Assembly: GCA_950097015.1 (NCBI GenBank)
Contig: CATNEN010000041.1
Location: forward strand, 434,001 to 498,000
DNA from: Macrostomum hystrix
Lineage: Eukaryota; Platyhelminthes; Macrostomidae
Length of the DNA: 64,000 nt
Direction: 5' to 3'
Below the pieces are notes generated by a model. It made no database searches, was not told the DNA's origin, and saw only the letters and a program-made list of their open reading frames with translations. Below are positions 34,661-46,281 of the stretch, one piece after another (the first letter of the stretch is position 1; each line of letters opens with the position of its first letter). Made by a program: the position numbers and the translations under genes.

Positions 34661-35546
34661 TTGATTGCGCGATATTGATCTGCTTAATAATCTGTCGCTG
34701 TTTGAATTGTCTTTTTCAAGTACTGCTCTGTTAATGTTATGTCGTTATTGTTATGTTATGTTATGTTATGTTATGTTAATGTTATGTTATGTGGTTATGT
34801 CGTGTTCCGATGTTTACGCATATTCTATTTTGAATAGTTGATTCAGAAGTTACTGACTGTCTTCCTGAGATGCTAAAACTGTTTGTACATGACGGAGAAC
34901 ACTGTCTTGTTCGATGCAGCTCAGCGTGGTATTTACGAGTAATTAAATGCGTCAAGATATTTTTAGAGCCAACATTTTTTACCCGAATCTTTGCTGTTTT
35001 TCAAGTAACGATTTTTTCCATTCAAAACCGAAAAGCGATATTGTCTGTGGTGTTTCTCAATTTAGATTTTTTAAAGTTGTGAGGTACTCATATATCAAAA
35101 ACGTATTACAAATCACGTTTTCTCTATTTGAAACGCAGTACAGTACTGGGATTATAGTACAACAAGCAAGTAGCGTAGCGCGCAACATTATACAAGCGAA
35201 GTACTGCAACGATTACATAATCTGAAAAACTAGTGATGCTTGAAGTAGAGCGTTGCGACCTTTTATTCTTGAATTTGTGTGCGCTAAAAAAGAAACAACA
35301 TGAATTTGCAAGCAACAAAATTCGCAACTTTACAAACAGATCCTAGCTTGTCTGGAAATAAAACTTTGTCCCAGCCAATCAGAGCTTTGTCATAAACACC
35401 CCATAGTTCATCGCAGCCAATCAGAGCTTTGTCATAAACACACCATAGTTCATCGCAGCCAATCAGAGCTTTGCCATAAACACCCCATAGTTTATCGCAG
35501 CCAATCAGAGCTTTGCAATAAATACACCATAGTTCATCGCAGCCAA
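34661..35546. other. Geneless stretch with short TTATG and 42-bp repeats
   Basis: Contains a (TTATG)n run near 34738-34790 and a 42-bp repeat at 35355-35555 (about 4.5 copies, each with AGCCAATCAGAGCTTTG). Each 42-bp unit includes CCAAT/ATTGG. The rest is AT-rich with no supported gene. Confidence 0.6.
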
Positions 35547-35555
35547 TCAGAGCAG
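35355..35555. repeat. 42-bp tandem repeat, about 4.5 copies
   Basis: Period measured from AGCCAATC at 35373 and 35415. The last copy runs into the 3' end of the - strand gene at 35547. Confidence 0.85.
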
Positions 35556-37389
35556 GCTGGCCTCAGGTGAGTACAGCACCAGCTCGGGGTTCCTGGGGCT
35601 GAAAGTGACGTATTTGGCTGCCGCGCGGCCCCGCCTCTCGCCGGCCCCCTCGCCGGCGTTCATCAACCGAGGCGGCGGCCGGCGCAGCGGGTTCTTCGGG
35701 GCAAACGGTAAGTACTTGGTGGGCACAACGCCCGGCCTAAAGTACTCATCGGCGTGAGGCTCCAGCTCAGCGCTGACTGAGCAGTCTGGCGGGAGGCTGG
35801 GCCGCTCGGGCGGCTCCCCCAGCGCCTGGATGGAGCCTTCCAGGCGACGCAGGTTGGCCTCCAGCCGGTGCTCGGCCTCGCTCCTGCGCAGCTCCGGCGG
35901 CGTCACCGGTTTCCAGCGGAGTCGCCGATGGTCGCCGTCGGCTTCGTCTGGCGAGGCGCCGTAATAGAAACTGGATGGCGGGCCGGCGAGGCGGTCCTGC
36001 TCGGGCAGCGGGACAACCCCGCGGGCAGCCCGATGCCTGCGCAGCTTGTTGGCGAAGTTCACGCCGGCGCAACAGCGGCAGCCGGGCTGCTGGGCGGGCT
36101 GCAGCAGGCGGCGGTTCAGCACCGAGTCTGCCAGGCTGCTGGCAGCGAGGTAGTGTGCCATCACCGAGCTCAGCTGGCCACCGCTGACACCTGATTGGAT
36201 CAGTTAACAGACAGTTGGTCACAGGTGAGCCAGCCAGTTGTGTGTTTGAGAGTTCTCAGATTCAATTCAGCTAGACTGGTCCAATCAACTCTGATATAAG
36301 CTCTTCTGGTACTACCCGTATCCCATCCGTTTCTCTAGAATGATCCCATCAGTTCACTGGAATGATCACATCAGTTCACTGGAATGATCACATCAGTTCA
36401 CTGGAATGATCTTATCAGTTCACTGGAATGATCCCATCAGTTCACTGGAATGATCACATCAGTTCACTGGAATGATCCCATCAGTTCACTGGAATGATCT
36501 TATTAGTTCACTGGAATGATCTTATCAGTTCACTGGAATGATCACATCAGTTCACTGGAATGATCCCATCAGTTCACTGGAATGATCTTATTAGTTCACT
36601 GGAATGATCTTATCAGTTCACTGGAATGATCCCATCAGTTCACTGGAATGATCCCATCAGTTCACTGGAATGATCTTATTAGTTCACTGGAATGATCCCA
36701 TCAGTTCACTGGAATGATCACATCAGTTCACTGGAATGATCCCATCAGTTCACTGGAATGATCACATCAGTTCACTGGAATGATCACATCAATTCACTGG
36801 AATGATCCCATCAGTTCACTGGAATGATCACATCAGTTCACTGGAATGATCTTATTAGTTCACTGGAATGATCCCATCAGTTCACTGGAATGATCACATC
36901 AGTTCACTGGAATGATCACATCAGTTCACTGGAATGATCCCATCAGTTCACTGGAATGATCCCATCAGTTCACTGGAATGATCTTATTAGTTCACTGGAA
37001 TGATCCCATAAATTCTAGCGGATTCGAACCCAGGATGATTGTCAAGAAAGCGCACAAAATAAGAGATCGAACCACGAACCTTCTGCAGGATTAGCAGCGG
37101 CCACCGCCCGCCGGTGCATGGCGTCGCGAATCCGGTGATCGGGCGGACTTCGGATGCGGCGGCGCACCGCGGCCAGAATGTCGTCCGAGTCGAAGCGCCC
37201 GACTGTGGCCCGCGGCTGCTCATTTGACATTGGCGCGACCGTCGGCTCCTGTTGAAAAGGCCGGGTGTGCCACTGGTAGCGGATCGGGTCCCGGTCAGCA
37301 TTGGGTGTCTCCGCCCGGTTCTGCAGGCCACGCATCAGGCGGGGCAGCGTCAGGATGTCAGCGGCTCCGCCTCGTTGACCTTGAGACAT
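35547..37389 (-). CDS. Unknown two-exon protein (317 aa)
   Basis: Exon 1 is 37389-37080 and exon 2 is 36190-35547, with a GT-AG intron and matching phase 1. The joined junction reads NPAEGVSGGQLSSVMAHYLA. The N-terminal part includes DILTLPRLMRGLQNR and PIRYQWHTRPF, then FDSDDILAAVRRRIRSPPDHR. The C-terminal part carries CRCCAGVNFANKLRRHRAARG, an Arg/Glu-rich helix (RRSEAEHRLEANLRRLEGS), and two similar motifs KYLPFAPKNPLRR and KYVTFSPRNPELV, an internal repeat near the end. No signal peptide or membrane segment is seen. The duplicated K-Y-x-x-F-(A/S)-P-(K/R)-N-P motif argues for real coding. I do not recognise the family. The intron is filled by a 22-bp array. Confidence 0.65.
36335..37010. 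repeat. 22-bp tandem repeat (about 30 copies) in the intron of the unknown gene
   Basis: Unit TTCACTGGAATGATCACATC plus AG, with CCC/CAC/CTT variants. Read in the gene's sense (- strand) each unit contains GATCATTCCAG, which resembles a 3' splice site. Confidence 0.95.
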
Positions 37390-39671
37390 TGTTCTGCGTG
37401 GCCTAGCAAAGTCCCAGCACAGCCAGAGAAGCGTTTGCTGAGTCCCTACTCAGACTCTTATTTACTGTGCAGTTCGCTGCGAGGGTCACCAAGGACAACC
37501 CGAGGACTAGCAGAGGCTCATTGTGTGCCACAGAAAGCCTCCACTCTGTGCGCATTTCATTCTGCCATTTTCCCTCACAGTTCTCACCTGCGTGCGAGCA
37601 AAGCCTTTCTTTTCTCTGTGCGGGCAGCAATTGTTGCTCAGTGGCGCCTGCGTGAGTATCTGATTCTCCCCAGCCCTGTGCTGCCGTCCTAACCAGCTCT
37701 ACCCGCTCGCATCTACTAGGCTTTTGTCATTCGCTGTGCTCAACTCACAACTCACCCTGCTCCGCCTATGCTCCGCTCTCCACTACAGCACTAGCAGGTT
37801 TTCAATTTCTGTCTGCCCCTCTCACCGACTCTGTTTCTGTCTATCGCTGCATTTTATCTTCTGCCTCTGTCTCTGTCTGTATCTGTCTCTGTCTGTATCT
37901 GTCTCTGTCTGTATCTGTCTCTGTCTGTATCTGTCTCTGTCTGTATCTGTCTCTGTCTGTATCTGTCTCTGTCTGTATCTGTCTCTGTCTGTATCTGTCT
38001 CTGTCTGTATCTGTCTCTGTCTGTATCTGTCTCTGTCTGTATCTGTCTCTGTCTGTATCTGTCTCTGTCTGTATCTGTCTCTGTCTGTATCTGTCTCTGT
38101 CTGTATCTGTCTCTGTCTGTATCTGTCTCTGTCTGTATCTGTCTCTGTCTGTATCTGTCACTGTCTGTATCTGTCTGTATCTGTCTCTGTCTGTATCTGC
38201 TGTATCTGTCCGTATCTGTCTGTATCTGTCTCTGAATCTGCCTTTATCTGTCTGTATCTGTCTGTATCTGTCTCTGAATCTGCCTTTATCTGTCTGTATC
38301 TGTCTCTGTCTGTATCTCTCTTTGTATCTGTCTCTGTATCTGTCTGTATCTGTCTGTATCTGTCTGTATCTGTTGTATCTGTCCGTATCTGTCTGTATCT
38401 GTCTCTGAATCTGCCTGTATCTGTATGTATCTGTCTTTATCTGTCTTTATCTGTCTGTATCTGTCTCTGAATCTGTCTCTGTCTGACTCTGTCTGTCTGA
38501 CTCTGTCTGTCTGACTCTGTCTGTTTCTCGCTGCAATTCTCGCTGTTTCTCGCTGCGATTCTTGCTGTGTTTCTTGCTGCGATTCTTGCTGCGATTCTCA
38601 CTGTGTTTCTTGCTGCGATTCTAGCTGCGATTCTTGCTGCGATTCTCGCTGTGTTTCTCACTGTGTTTCTCGCTGCGTTTCTTGCTGTGTTTCTGCACTA
38701 GAATCCCTAGAATGAACAATGAAGGTCAGCCCAGCGGTGAGCGCGGGACAAACCCGGTGATTCGTACAGCGGGGTAAGAGTCAAGGCCACGCCAGATGAA
38801 TCGGTAAAAGTTGAACTGGGATAACAAAGGAAGAGGCCTAGAACAATGCCTTGTTCTCAGCTGAAATTTTTCTTTCGTGACTTTGCGGACTAAACCGGTA
38901 AGCTGGATAAGACCGGGCAGTTGTCCTTCGCTTGCAGAAGGTTGCTTGAAGGCCTCGAAAATGTTTAAAGAGCTGAAGCAAAATGAAGTGAGAACTGTCT
39001 GAGTCAGTTTGAGTTCTCGGGCTGGCGTTGGGCACAATAGTCCCTGAGCTCGGAGAATCGCGACCGACATGTGAAGGGAAAGCGCCCGGCCCCATTACTC
39101 GCATTGTTACCAACAGCAGCAAAGCAGAGTTGAGCGCAAGCAATTTCTTTCTGGCTAAGAAGTAAAACAATGCTTGCTGCTGAGCCGTTGTCAAAGCGAA
39201 CCGATTGTCTACAGAGCGGGCCGTTAGTAACCTGGCGCTACCCACCCCGGCCGCCCTGCCCGCCTCTATTATTCCCGCTGGTCTTGCCGGTCCTCTTCGC
39301 TTCCTCAGTTCCGGGGCCGCCATCGGCAGAAGCGACTGCCGAGCGCATCCCGGATGCCCCCGCCCGTCAATCGATCCGGTGGAGGAGGAGGAGACACGGC
39401 CGCCCTTCCTGCATCCCGGCTGCTCCTCGGCTGCTATTGTGTTTCGGCTGCCAGACAAGACAGAGAGGGGGAGGAGAGGCGGGGAAACAAGCGCGCTGAA
39501 GCAGCTGCTGGGCCACTCACAGCTTTGTCTTGGCTGCCTCAGCTCTCACCCTCCAACCCGCGCAGGGCAGAGCTGAGCCCTCAAAACCAGAGAGCTCAGC
39601 CGCCACACTCGATTCCGTTTTCCAGCCAATAATTCTTCCAGAAGCGGCGGAGTCCAGATTGCTGCATCGCA
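37390..39671. other. Geneless stretch with CTGT-type microsatellites
   Basis: Between the divergent unknown gene (-) and the Ly6 gene (+). 37867-38190 is a 16-bp repeat; it degenerates to about 38525 and is followed by a TTCTCGCTGCGA-type repeat to about 38697. 38.7-39.67 kb has no supported gene and presumably holds the Ly6 promoter. Confidence 0.6.
37867..38697. repeat. Compound pyrimidine-rich tandem repeat
   Basis: The first part has unit ATCTGTCTCTGTCTGT (16 bp, about 20 copies). The middle part is irregular ATCTGTCTGT/CTGAATCTGCC. The last part (from 38524) is built on TTCTCGCTGCGA-like dodecamers. Long frames through it are artefacts. Confidence 0.9.
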
Positions 39672-42600
39672 ATGCCCCCTCTGCTTTTGGCGGCTGTTCT
39701 CGTCACGCTGATGGCGCTGCCAGGCGGGCCCGAAGCTGCGACAACCAGCGCGGGGTCGACTGACACCACCACGTCGCTGACGACCACCGCGCTGCCCGGG
39801 ACTCGAATCCGCTGCTACGTGTGCGACCCGTGCAGCCTGGGCGGTGGCGTCAGTCAGGCCAACGCCATGAACGAAACTGTCTGCGAGCAGTGCGGGTGAG
39901 CCTCCGGTTCGGGGATGTGGCAGATCAGGGAGTGGATGGGATGTGGCAGATGGTGGGATCTGGCAGATGGTGGGATGTGGCAGATGGTGGGATGTGGCAG
40001 ATGGTGGGATGTGGCAGATGGTGGGATGTGGCAGATGGTGGGATGTGGCAGATGGTGGGATGTGGCAGATGGAGGGATGTGGCAGATTAGGGAGAGGGTG
40101 GGATGTGGCAGATTAGGGAGAAGGGGGCTGTGGCAGATTAGGGAGAGGGTGGGATGTGGCAGATTAGGGAGAGGGTGGGATGTGGCAGATTAGGGAGATG
40201 GTAGAATGTGGCAGATTAGGGAGAGGGGGGATGTGGCAGATTAGGGAGAGGGGGGCTGTGGCAGATTAGGGAGAGGGGGGCTGTGGCAGATTAGGGAGAA
40301 GGGGGCTGTGGCAGATTAGGGAGAAGGGGGCTGTGGCAGATTAGGGAGAGGGTGGGATGTGGCAGATTAGGGAGAGGGTGGGATGTGGCAGATTAGGGAG
40401 AGGGTGGGATGTGGCAGATTAGGGAGATGGTAGAATGTGGCAGATTAGGGAGAGGGGGGATGTGGCAGATTAGGGAGAGGGTGGGATGTGGCAGATTAGG
40501 GAGAGGGTGGGATGTGGCAGATTAGGGAGAGGGTGGGATGTGGCAGATTAGGGAGAGGGTGGGATGTGGCAGATTAGGGAGAGGGTGGGATGTGGCAGAT
40601 TAGGGAGATGTTGGAATGTGGCAGATTAGGGAGATGGTGGAATGTAGCAGATTAGGGAGATGGTGGAATGTAGCAGATTAGGGAGAGGGTGGAATGTGGC
40701 AGATTAGGGAGAGGGGGGCTGTGGCAGATTAGGGAGAGGGGGGCTGTGGCAGATTAGGGAGAGGGGGCTGTGGCAGATTAGGGAGAGGGGGGCTGTGGCA
40801 GATTAGGGAGAGGGGGGCTGTGGCAGATTAGGGAGAGGGGGCTGTGGCAGATTAGGGAGAGGGTGGCTGTGGCAGATTAGGGAGTGGGTGGAATGTGGCA
40901 GATTTGGGAGATTCGGGTGAAGACGGGATTTGGGAGATTCGGAACCGGATTACGATCTGGGAGACTGGGGACAATCGAAGTAATGGGGCGTATGGGGTAG
41001 AAGGCGCAGGCTGGTAGGGAATGAGGGAATGGACAGTTAAGGGACTGGGCAGACGGTCCCGAAGACTCATTGCATCCTGGGGCGAGTGCAGCTGTGGGTA
41101 CTCAGACTCACCGAGTCACACAGGGCGCATGAATGCAGGTTCACCTGGCGTTGATGCAATTTAAAAGTTGCCGGATCCCTCATCCTCAGCCGGTCCGGCT
41201 GTTTACCCACCTGGCGCTTGAGTCGCTGTTTGTTCTTAACCGCTGCCATTGGGCTGGAGTACGGACTGGGCTGAGCTGCACTGGGCCGCCAGCAATAGCA
41301 GACACGGACTGCTCACCCAGACCTTTTTGATGCTCAGGGAAGGAAATGATTGAAATGATGGGAACAACTTGAGAATAGAGAAAAGAAATAGAAAATTACG
41401 AAACTTTGGCATCCCAATTGTACTCGTAGAAAGAGAAATGGCTGGGAAGCAGAGTGGCGTCGGGAGCAGTAATTGAAGTGAGAGAAGTGCAAAATGAAAA
41501 AGGAAGGCAGAGGGTGAGTGAGGGTAAGCAGACGAGGAGGAGAGGAGGTAGAGGATGAAATTTGGAGAGGAGAGGAACAGCTAAGAAGGAGAGTAGGAGG
41601 GGAAGGAGGAGGGGAAGGAGGAGAGGAGAGGAGATGAGGGGATAAAGAGGAGTGGAGGAGAAGATGGGAAGAGGTGAGGAGGAGAGGAGGAGAGGAGGAG
41701 AGAAGAGGAGGAGGGAAGGAGAGAAGAGGAGGAGAGGAGGAGAGAAGAGGAGGAGAGGAGGAGAGAAGAGGAGGAGAGAAGAGGAGGAGAGGAGGAGAGG
41801 AGGAGAGAAGAGGGGGAGGGGAGGAGAGGAGGAGAGAAGAAGGAATGGTTGAGGCAGAGATGAAAGTACAGCAGACGGATACAGATGAAACAGTGAGAAT
41901 ACTTCAAATGAATATTGTCTTCAGATCGAGAAGCATAAATTGCGTGGAAAAAATAAAACTTGAGAAATTTAGGAGTTCTATCCACAAAACACGGCCCTGT
42001 CAACGGCAGGCTGATAGAAAGCCATGGCTGCACGACTCGCCAAAATCTGCATTGTTTCACCTCCGCTCCGAAGCTTCCCTGAGGGCTGATGGGCCGGACA
42101 GACAAGGAAAGGAAAACCGGGTTGGCAGGGCGCGCGGGGCGCTAGTGGCTGCAGCAGCCGGGCTCCCGGAAATTGGCAACGCGTAGTGGAGAAACTCTGG
42201 CCCTTTTTTCAAGAAAGGCTGGGAGCAGGAGCCCGGCTGTCTGGCTGCGATCCGATGTGGGCCTGGCGCCAGACGGAACTAGTTTTCCGCCTAAACTAAA
42301 GACTCCTTGCAATCTGACCTCATGAACTGGATTGATGATGCAATCTGACCTCATGAACTGGATTGATGATGCAATCTGACCTCATGAACTGGATTGATGA
42401 TGCAATCTGACCTCATAAACTGGATTGATGATGCAATCAAGCCTTATGAACTGGATTGATGATGCAATCTGACCTCATGAACTGGATTGATGATGCAATC
42501 TGACCTCATGAACTGGATTGATGATGCAATCAAGCCTTATGAACTGGATTGATGATGCAATCTGACCTCATGAACTGGATTGATGATGCAATCTGACCTC

Positions 42601-44000
42601 ATGAACTGGATTGATGATGCAATCTGACCTCATAAACTGGATTGATGATGCAATCTGACCTCATGAACTGGATTGATGATGCAATCTGACCTCATGAACT
42701 GGATTGATGATGCAATCTGACCTCATAAACTGGATTGATGATGCAATCAAGCCTTATGAACTGGATTGATGATGCAATCTGACCTCATGAACTGGATTGA
42801 TGATGCAATCTGACCTCATGAACTGGATTGATGATGCAATCTGACCTCATGAACTGGATTGATGATGCAATCTGACCTCATGAACTGGATTGATGATGCA
42901 ATCTGACCTCATGAACTGGATTGATGATGCAATCTGACCTCATGAACTGGATTGATGATGCAATGAAACCTCATGAACTGGATTGATGATGCAATCTGAC
43001 CTCATGAACTGGATTGATGATGCAATCTGACCTCATGAACTGGATTGATGATGCAATGAAACCTCATGAACTGGATTGATGATGCAATCTGACCTCATGA
43101 ACTGGATTGATGATGCAATCTGACCTCATGAACTGGATTGATGATGCAATCTGACCTCATGAACTGGATTGATGATGCAATCTGACCTCATGAACTGGAT
43201 TGATGATGCAATCTGACCTCATGAACTGGATTGATGATGCAATCTGACAACCTCATGAACTGGATTGATGATGCAATCTAACAACCTCATGAACTGGATT
43301 GATGATGCAATCAAGCCTCATGAACTGGATTGATGATGCAATCTAACAACCTCATGAACTGGATTGATGATGCAATCTAACAACCTCATGAACTGGATTG
43401 ATGATGCAATCAAGCCTCATGAACTGGATTGATGATGCAATCAAGCCTCATGAACTGGATTGATGATGCAATCAAGCCTCATGAACTGGATTTATGATGC
43501 AATCTGACCTCATAAACTGGATTGATGATGCAATCAAGCCTCATAAACTGGATTGATGATGCAATCAAGCCTCATAAACTGGATTTATGATGCAATCAAG
43601 CCTCATAAACTGGATTTATGATGCAATCAAGCCTCATAAACTGGATTTATGATGCAATCAAGCCTCATAAACTGGATTGATGATGCAATCAAGCCTCATA
43701 AACTGAATTTTTGATCCAATATAAAAACTCATGAGATTGATATCATACTAAAAGCCTCTCATTTCCCCACTGCTCAGCAAGTCGGTCGTTGGCTACCTGG
43801 GCACGGTGACCCGCATCAGCCGGCAATGTTTCCGACGCGAGGACAGCGCCCGCTCCCAGTGTGTGCAGTCCTCCAACACGGACTCGATGCAGGTCTGCTG
43901 CTCCAATGGCAACTACTGCAACCCGGCTGACAGGGCTCAGGTGGCGCCGCTGCTGATGCCGTTTGGAATGCTGCTGCTGTTGCTGGGCAAGAATTGCTGA
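39672..44000 (+). CDS. Ly6/uPAR-like three-finger protein, secreted and probably GPI-anchored (2 exons, 148 aa)
   Basis: Exons 39672-39895 and 43778-44000 join in phase 2. The N-terminus MPPLLLAAVLVTLMALPGGP is a signal peptide, followed by a Thr-rich, possibly O-glycosylated stretch. The mature domain starts IRCYVCDPC, the Ly6-type first cysteines, and continues CEQCGKSVVGYLGTVTRI across the splice junction, then QCFRRED, SQCVQSS and the family's closing motif VCCSNGNYCN. The C-terminus MPFGMLLLLLGKNC is a short hydrophobic tail, as expected for GPI attachment, though a few polar residues follow it. Potential N-glycosylation at NET. Such proteins modulate receptors or septate junctions, but no specific partner can be read from the sequence. 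The 3.9-kb intron is mostly tandem repeats. Confidence 0.82.
39924..40905. repeat. 17-bp then 26-bp tandem repeats in the Ly6 intron
   Basis: 39924-40080 repeats GGGATGTGGCAGATGGT (17 bp). From there to about 40905 the unit is about 26 bp and built on GTGGCAGATTAGGGAGAGGG with variable ends. The units share GATGTGGCAGAT, so the second probably grew from the first. The strand is G-rich with many GGG runs. Confidence 0.9.
41600..41850. repeat. Purine-only GAGGAGA-type simple repeat in the Ly6 intron
   Basis: About 250 bp of almost pure purine (GAGGAGAGGAGGAGAGAAG-like). The 170-codon frame across it is not a gene. Confidence 0.85.
42309..43715. repeat. 31-bp tandem repeat (about 45 copies) in the Ly6 intron
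   Basis: Unit contains TGAACTGGATTGATGATGCA; variants alter the GAACTG spacer (CTGACC, CAAGCC, GAAACC, CTAACAACC). It ends about 60 bp before the acceptor of exon 2. Copy variants are distributed as mixed blocks, indicating repeated unequal exchange. Confidence 0.95.
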
Positions 44001-46281
44001 ACACTGAATATCTGCACCTGAACCTCAATTAGCCAGTAGCGGCTGGTTAAGACTAGAAAGAGCGAAATGCTAGTAAAAGTGTCCTTATTTGTTATTTTAT
44101 ACACAGGTCGCTGCTCTCGGAGATTTTCCTGATCGATTGAAACATTACATGTACGTTGTTACTAATCGACTCTGTCCATCTATCAATCAGTATAATTATT
44201 CAGTTAACGCACTAAAGATTCAACGAATTATACTCGTATGGAAGCCTGTTCCGTTTGTGCCCAACCTGTGTACACAATACCTTTACATTATCAAACAGGT
44301 AAACTTTTTAAATATCTGAAGCGTGTTGCTAAAAATAGAAACCAGGATCATGCATACGCTCGGACATTAGTTACGCACGTATTTAGCTAGGCGAGCTAGA
44401 AATATAAACTTACAATAGTGACAGCACCACAGGAAGCTAAAAATAACTCGCTAAATGAGCCAGCCAATCATTGCCTTCCCTTTTATCAGCGGGACACACC
44501 AGCGTCCAAAGCACTCAAATATATACTGTGCAGCCCAAACAGCAACAAATATTTTCAACCCAAAAACAATTATATTGTTTTAGTTTCTTCAACAATGAAG
44601 CAACTCAGATCAGGCTCGCAGTGCGCGCTCTGACAAATTCTCTGACTTAAAGCTTTTATCAACAAAAGTAAGTAACGTTTTAAACGACATGTCAAACATA
44701 AAGCGAAATTCTCTTGTTACTTGAAGCGCAATCACGCATGAGTATGCCGGCTCTTATTGCTCAGGAAACCAAAGTAGGTAACAATGAAATCTAAAACAGC
44801 CAGCAAGCAAAAGTCTGCCTAGAAGACAAAAAACGGATGCAAGAGCAGCGCTTGCTACTGTTGAAAGTAGCTCAGCTCAATACCGCAGACGTGCTTCCTG
44901 TTCTAGTAAAATCGATTGATTGACAAGTGTCAGAAAGTGAAGAATCAATCAGATACCCACAGTTGGGTACCTCTGCCTACGCTTAACCAGAGCCTTAACC
45001 AGAACCTAGTAGGATTAGGTAGACTGGATTAGCGCGAGCTCGATTAGTTAAGTGGGGCTAACATAACCGGACTAACCAGGTCTAGATTAGCCCAACAGGA
45101 TTAATAGAGTTAAATTTGCCAATCAGAATTAGCCTGCCGGATTAACAAACTAGATCTGCCCAGTCGAATTAACCTAGCATTGAAAAACTAGCATGGCAAG
45201 TGCAAACAAGCCCAAAAAGGAAAGACGAAGCAAATACAGGCTACCGCTCAGGTAGCACAGGTACCGCACAGGTAGCACAGGTACCGCACAGGTACCGCAC
45301 AGGTAGCACAGGTATACCGCACAGGTAGCACAGGTACCGCACAGGTAGCACAGGTACCGCACAGGTAGCACAGGTATACCGCACAAGTAGCACAGGTATA
45401 CCGCACAGGTAGCACAGGTAGCACAGGTATACCGCACAGGTAGCACAGGTACCGCACAGGTAGCACAGGTACCGCACAAGTAGCACAGGTATACCGCACA
45501 GGTAGCACAGGTACCGCACAGGTAGCACTGGTACCGCACAGGTAGCACAGGTACCGCACAGGTAGCACAGGTACCGCACAGGTAGCACAGGTACCGCACA
45601 GGTAGCACAGGTACCGCACAGGTAGCACAGGTATACCGCACAGGTAGCACAGGTACCGCACAGGTAGCACAGGTACCGCACAGGTAGCACAGGTACCGCA
45701 CAGGTAGCACAGGTACCGCACAGGTAGCACAGGTACCGCACAGGTAGCACAGGTATACCGCACAGGTAGCACAGGTACCGCACAGGTAGCACTGGTACCG
45801 CACAGGTAGCACAGGTACCGCACAGGTAGCACAGGTACCGCACAGGTAGCACAGGTACCGCACAGGTAGCACAGGTACCGCAAAAGCATGCGGCAATTGA
45901 GTACTTCAGTCAAGATGCAATCCGCAATTAAAAAAGCAGCTAGCAGGAGATCATGTAGCATGGAATTCTAAATTGAGGCAAAACAATGCGGTGATACTGT
46001 TCAGAAAATCAAGAGAACATGACAGTAAATCTGCAATAATTTAACAGTAAACAACTGCAATCAGGTTACTGGCCAAAATAATTCCATGTGGAGACAACAG
46101 CAAAGCAATATACTGCATTGGACATTGTCTAGCAAGCAAATTCAATCGCAATTCTCATATGAACTGACGAATTGAATTGAAATCAAGGCATAAATCAGAG
46201 GCGGCAATGCAAGGTTAAGCACAGAAAGAATTGTCACTGCAATTGAATAAAACTATGGCGACTTTGACCTGTCAGTTGCCG
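44001..46281. other. Geneless stretch between Ly6 and ABCD genes
   Basis: AT-rich. 44980-45180 is rich in GGATTA/CTAACC-like words without strict period. 45242-45885 is a tandem array. No gene supported. Confidence 0.55.
45242..45885. repeat. 20-bp (plus 22-bp variant) tandem repeat, about 31 copies
   Basis: Unit CAGGTAGCACAGGTACCGCA, with a variant inserting TA (GGTATACC for GGTACC). Each normal unit has the palindrome GGTACC. The Cys-rich frames it opens on the - strand are artefacts. Confidence 0.93.

Noticed and set aside
37014-37035. B-box-like GGATTCGAACCC suggesting a tRNA or SINE
   Set aside because: No matching A box or cloverleaf stems around it; too little to call.
37724-38470. 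248-codon Cys/Leu/Ser frame and a 106-codon Asp/Arg/Gln frame opposite
   Set aside because: Both translate the CTGT-type microsatellite.
38838-39458. 206-codon - strand frame before the Ly6 gene
   Set aside because: No recognisable motif, and overlapping frames on the other strand are equally open.
41581-42186. Ser/Leu-rich (-) and Arg/Glu/Gly-rich (+) frames
   Set aside because: They translate the purine-only simple repeat in the Ly6 intron.
42309-43715. CRISPR-like regular repeat array
   Set aside because: Units abut with no unique spacers, and the sequence is an animal intron.
45174-45961. Three overlapping Cys-rich - strand frames of 200-240 codons
   Set aside because: All are readings of the 20-bp array in different phases; the same peptide words occur in each frame.
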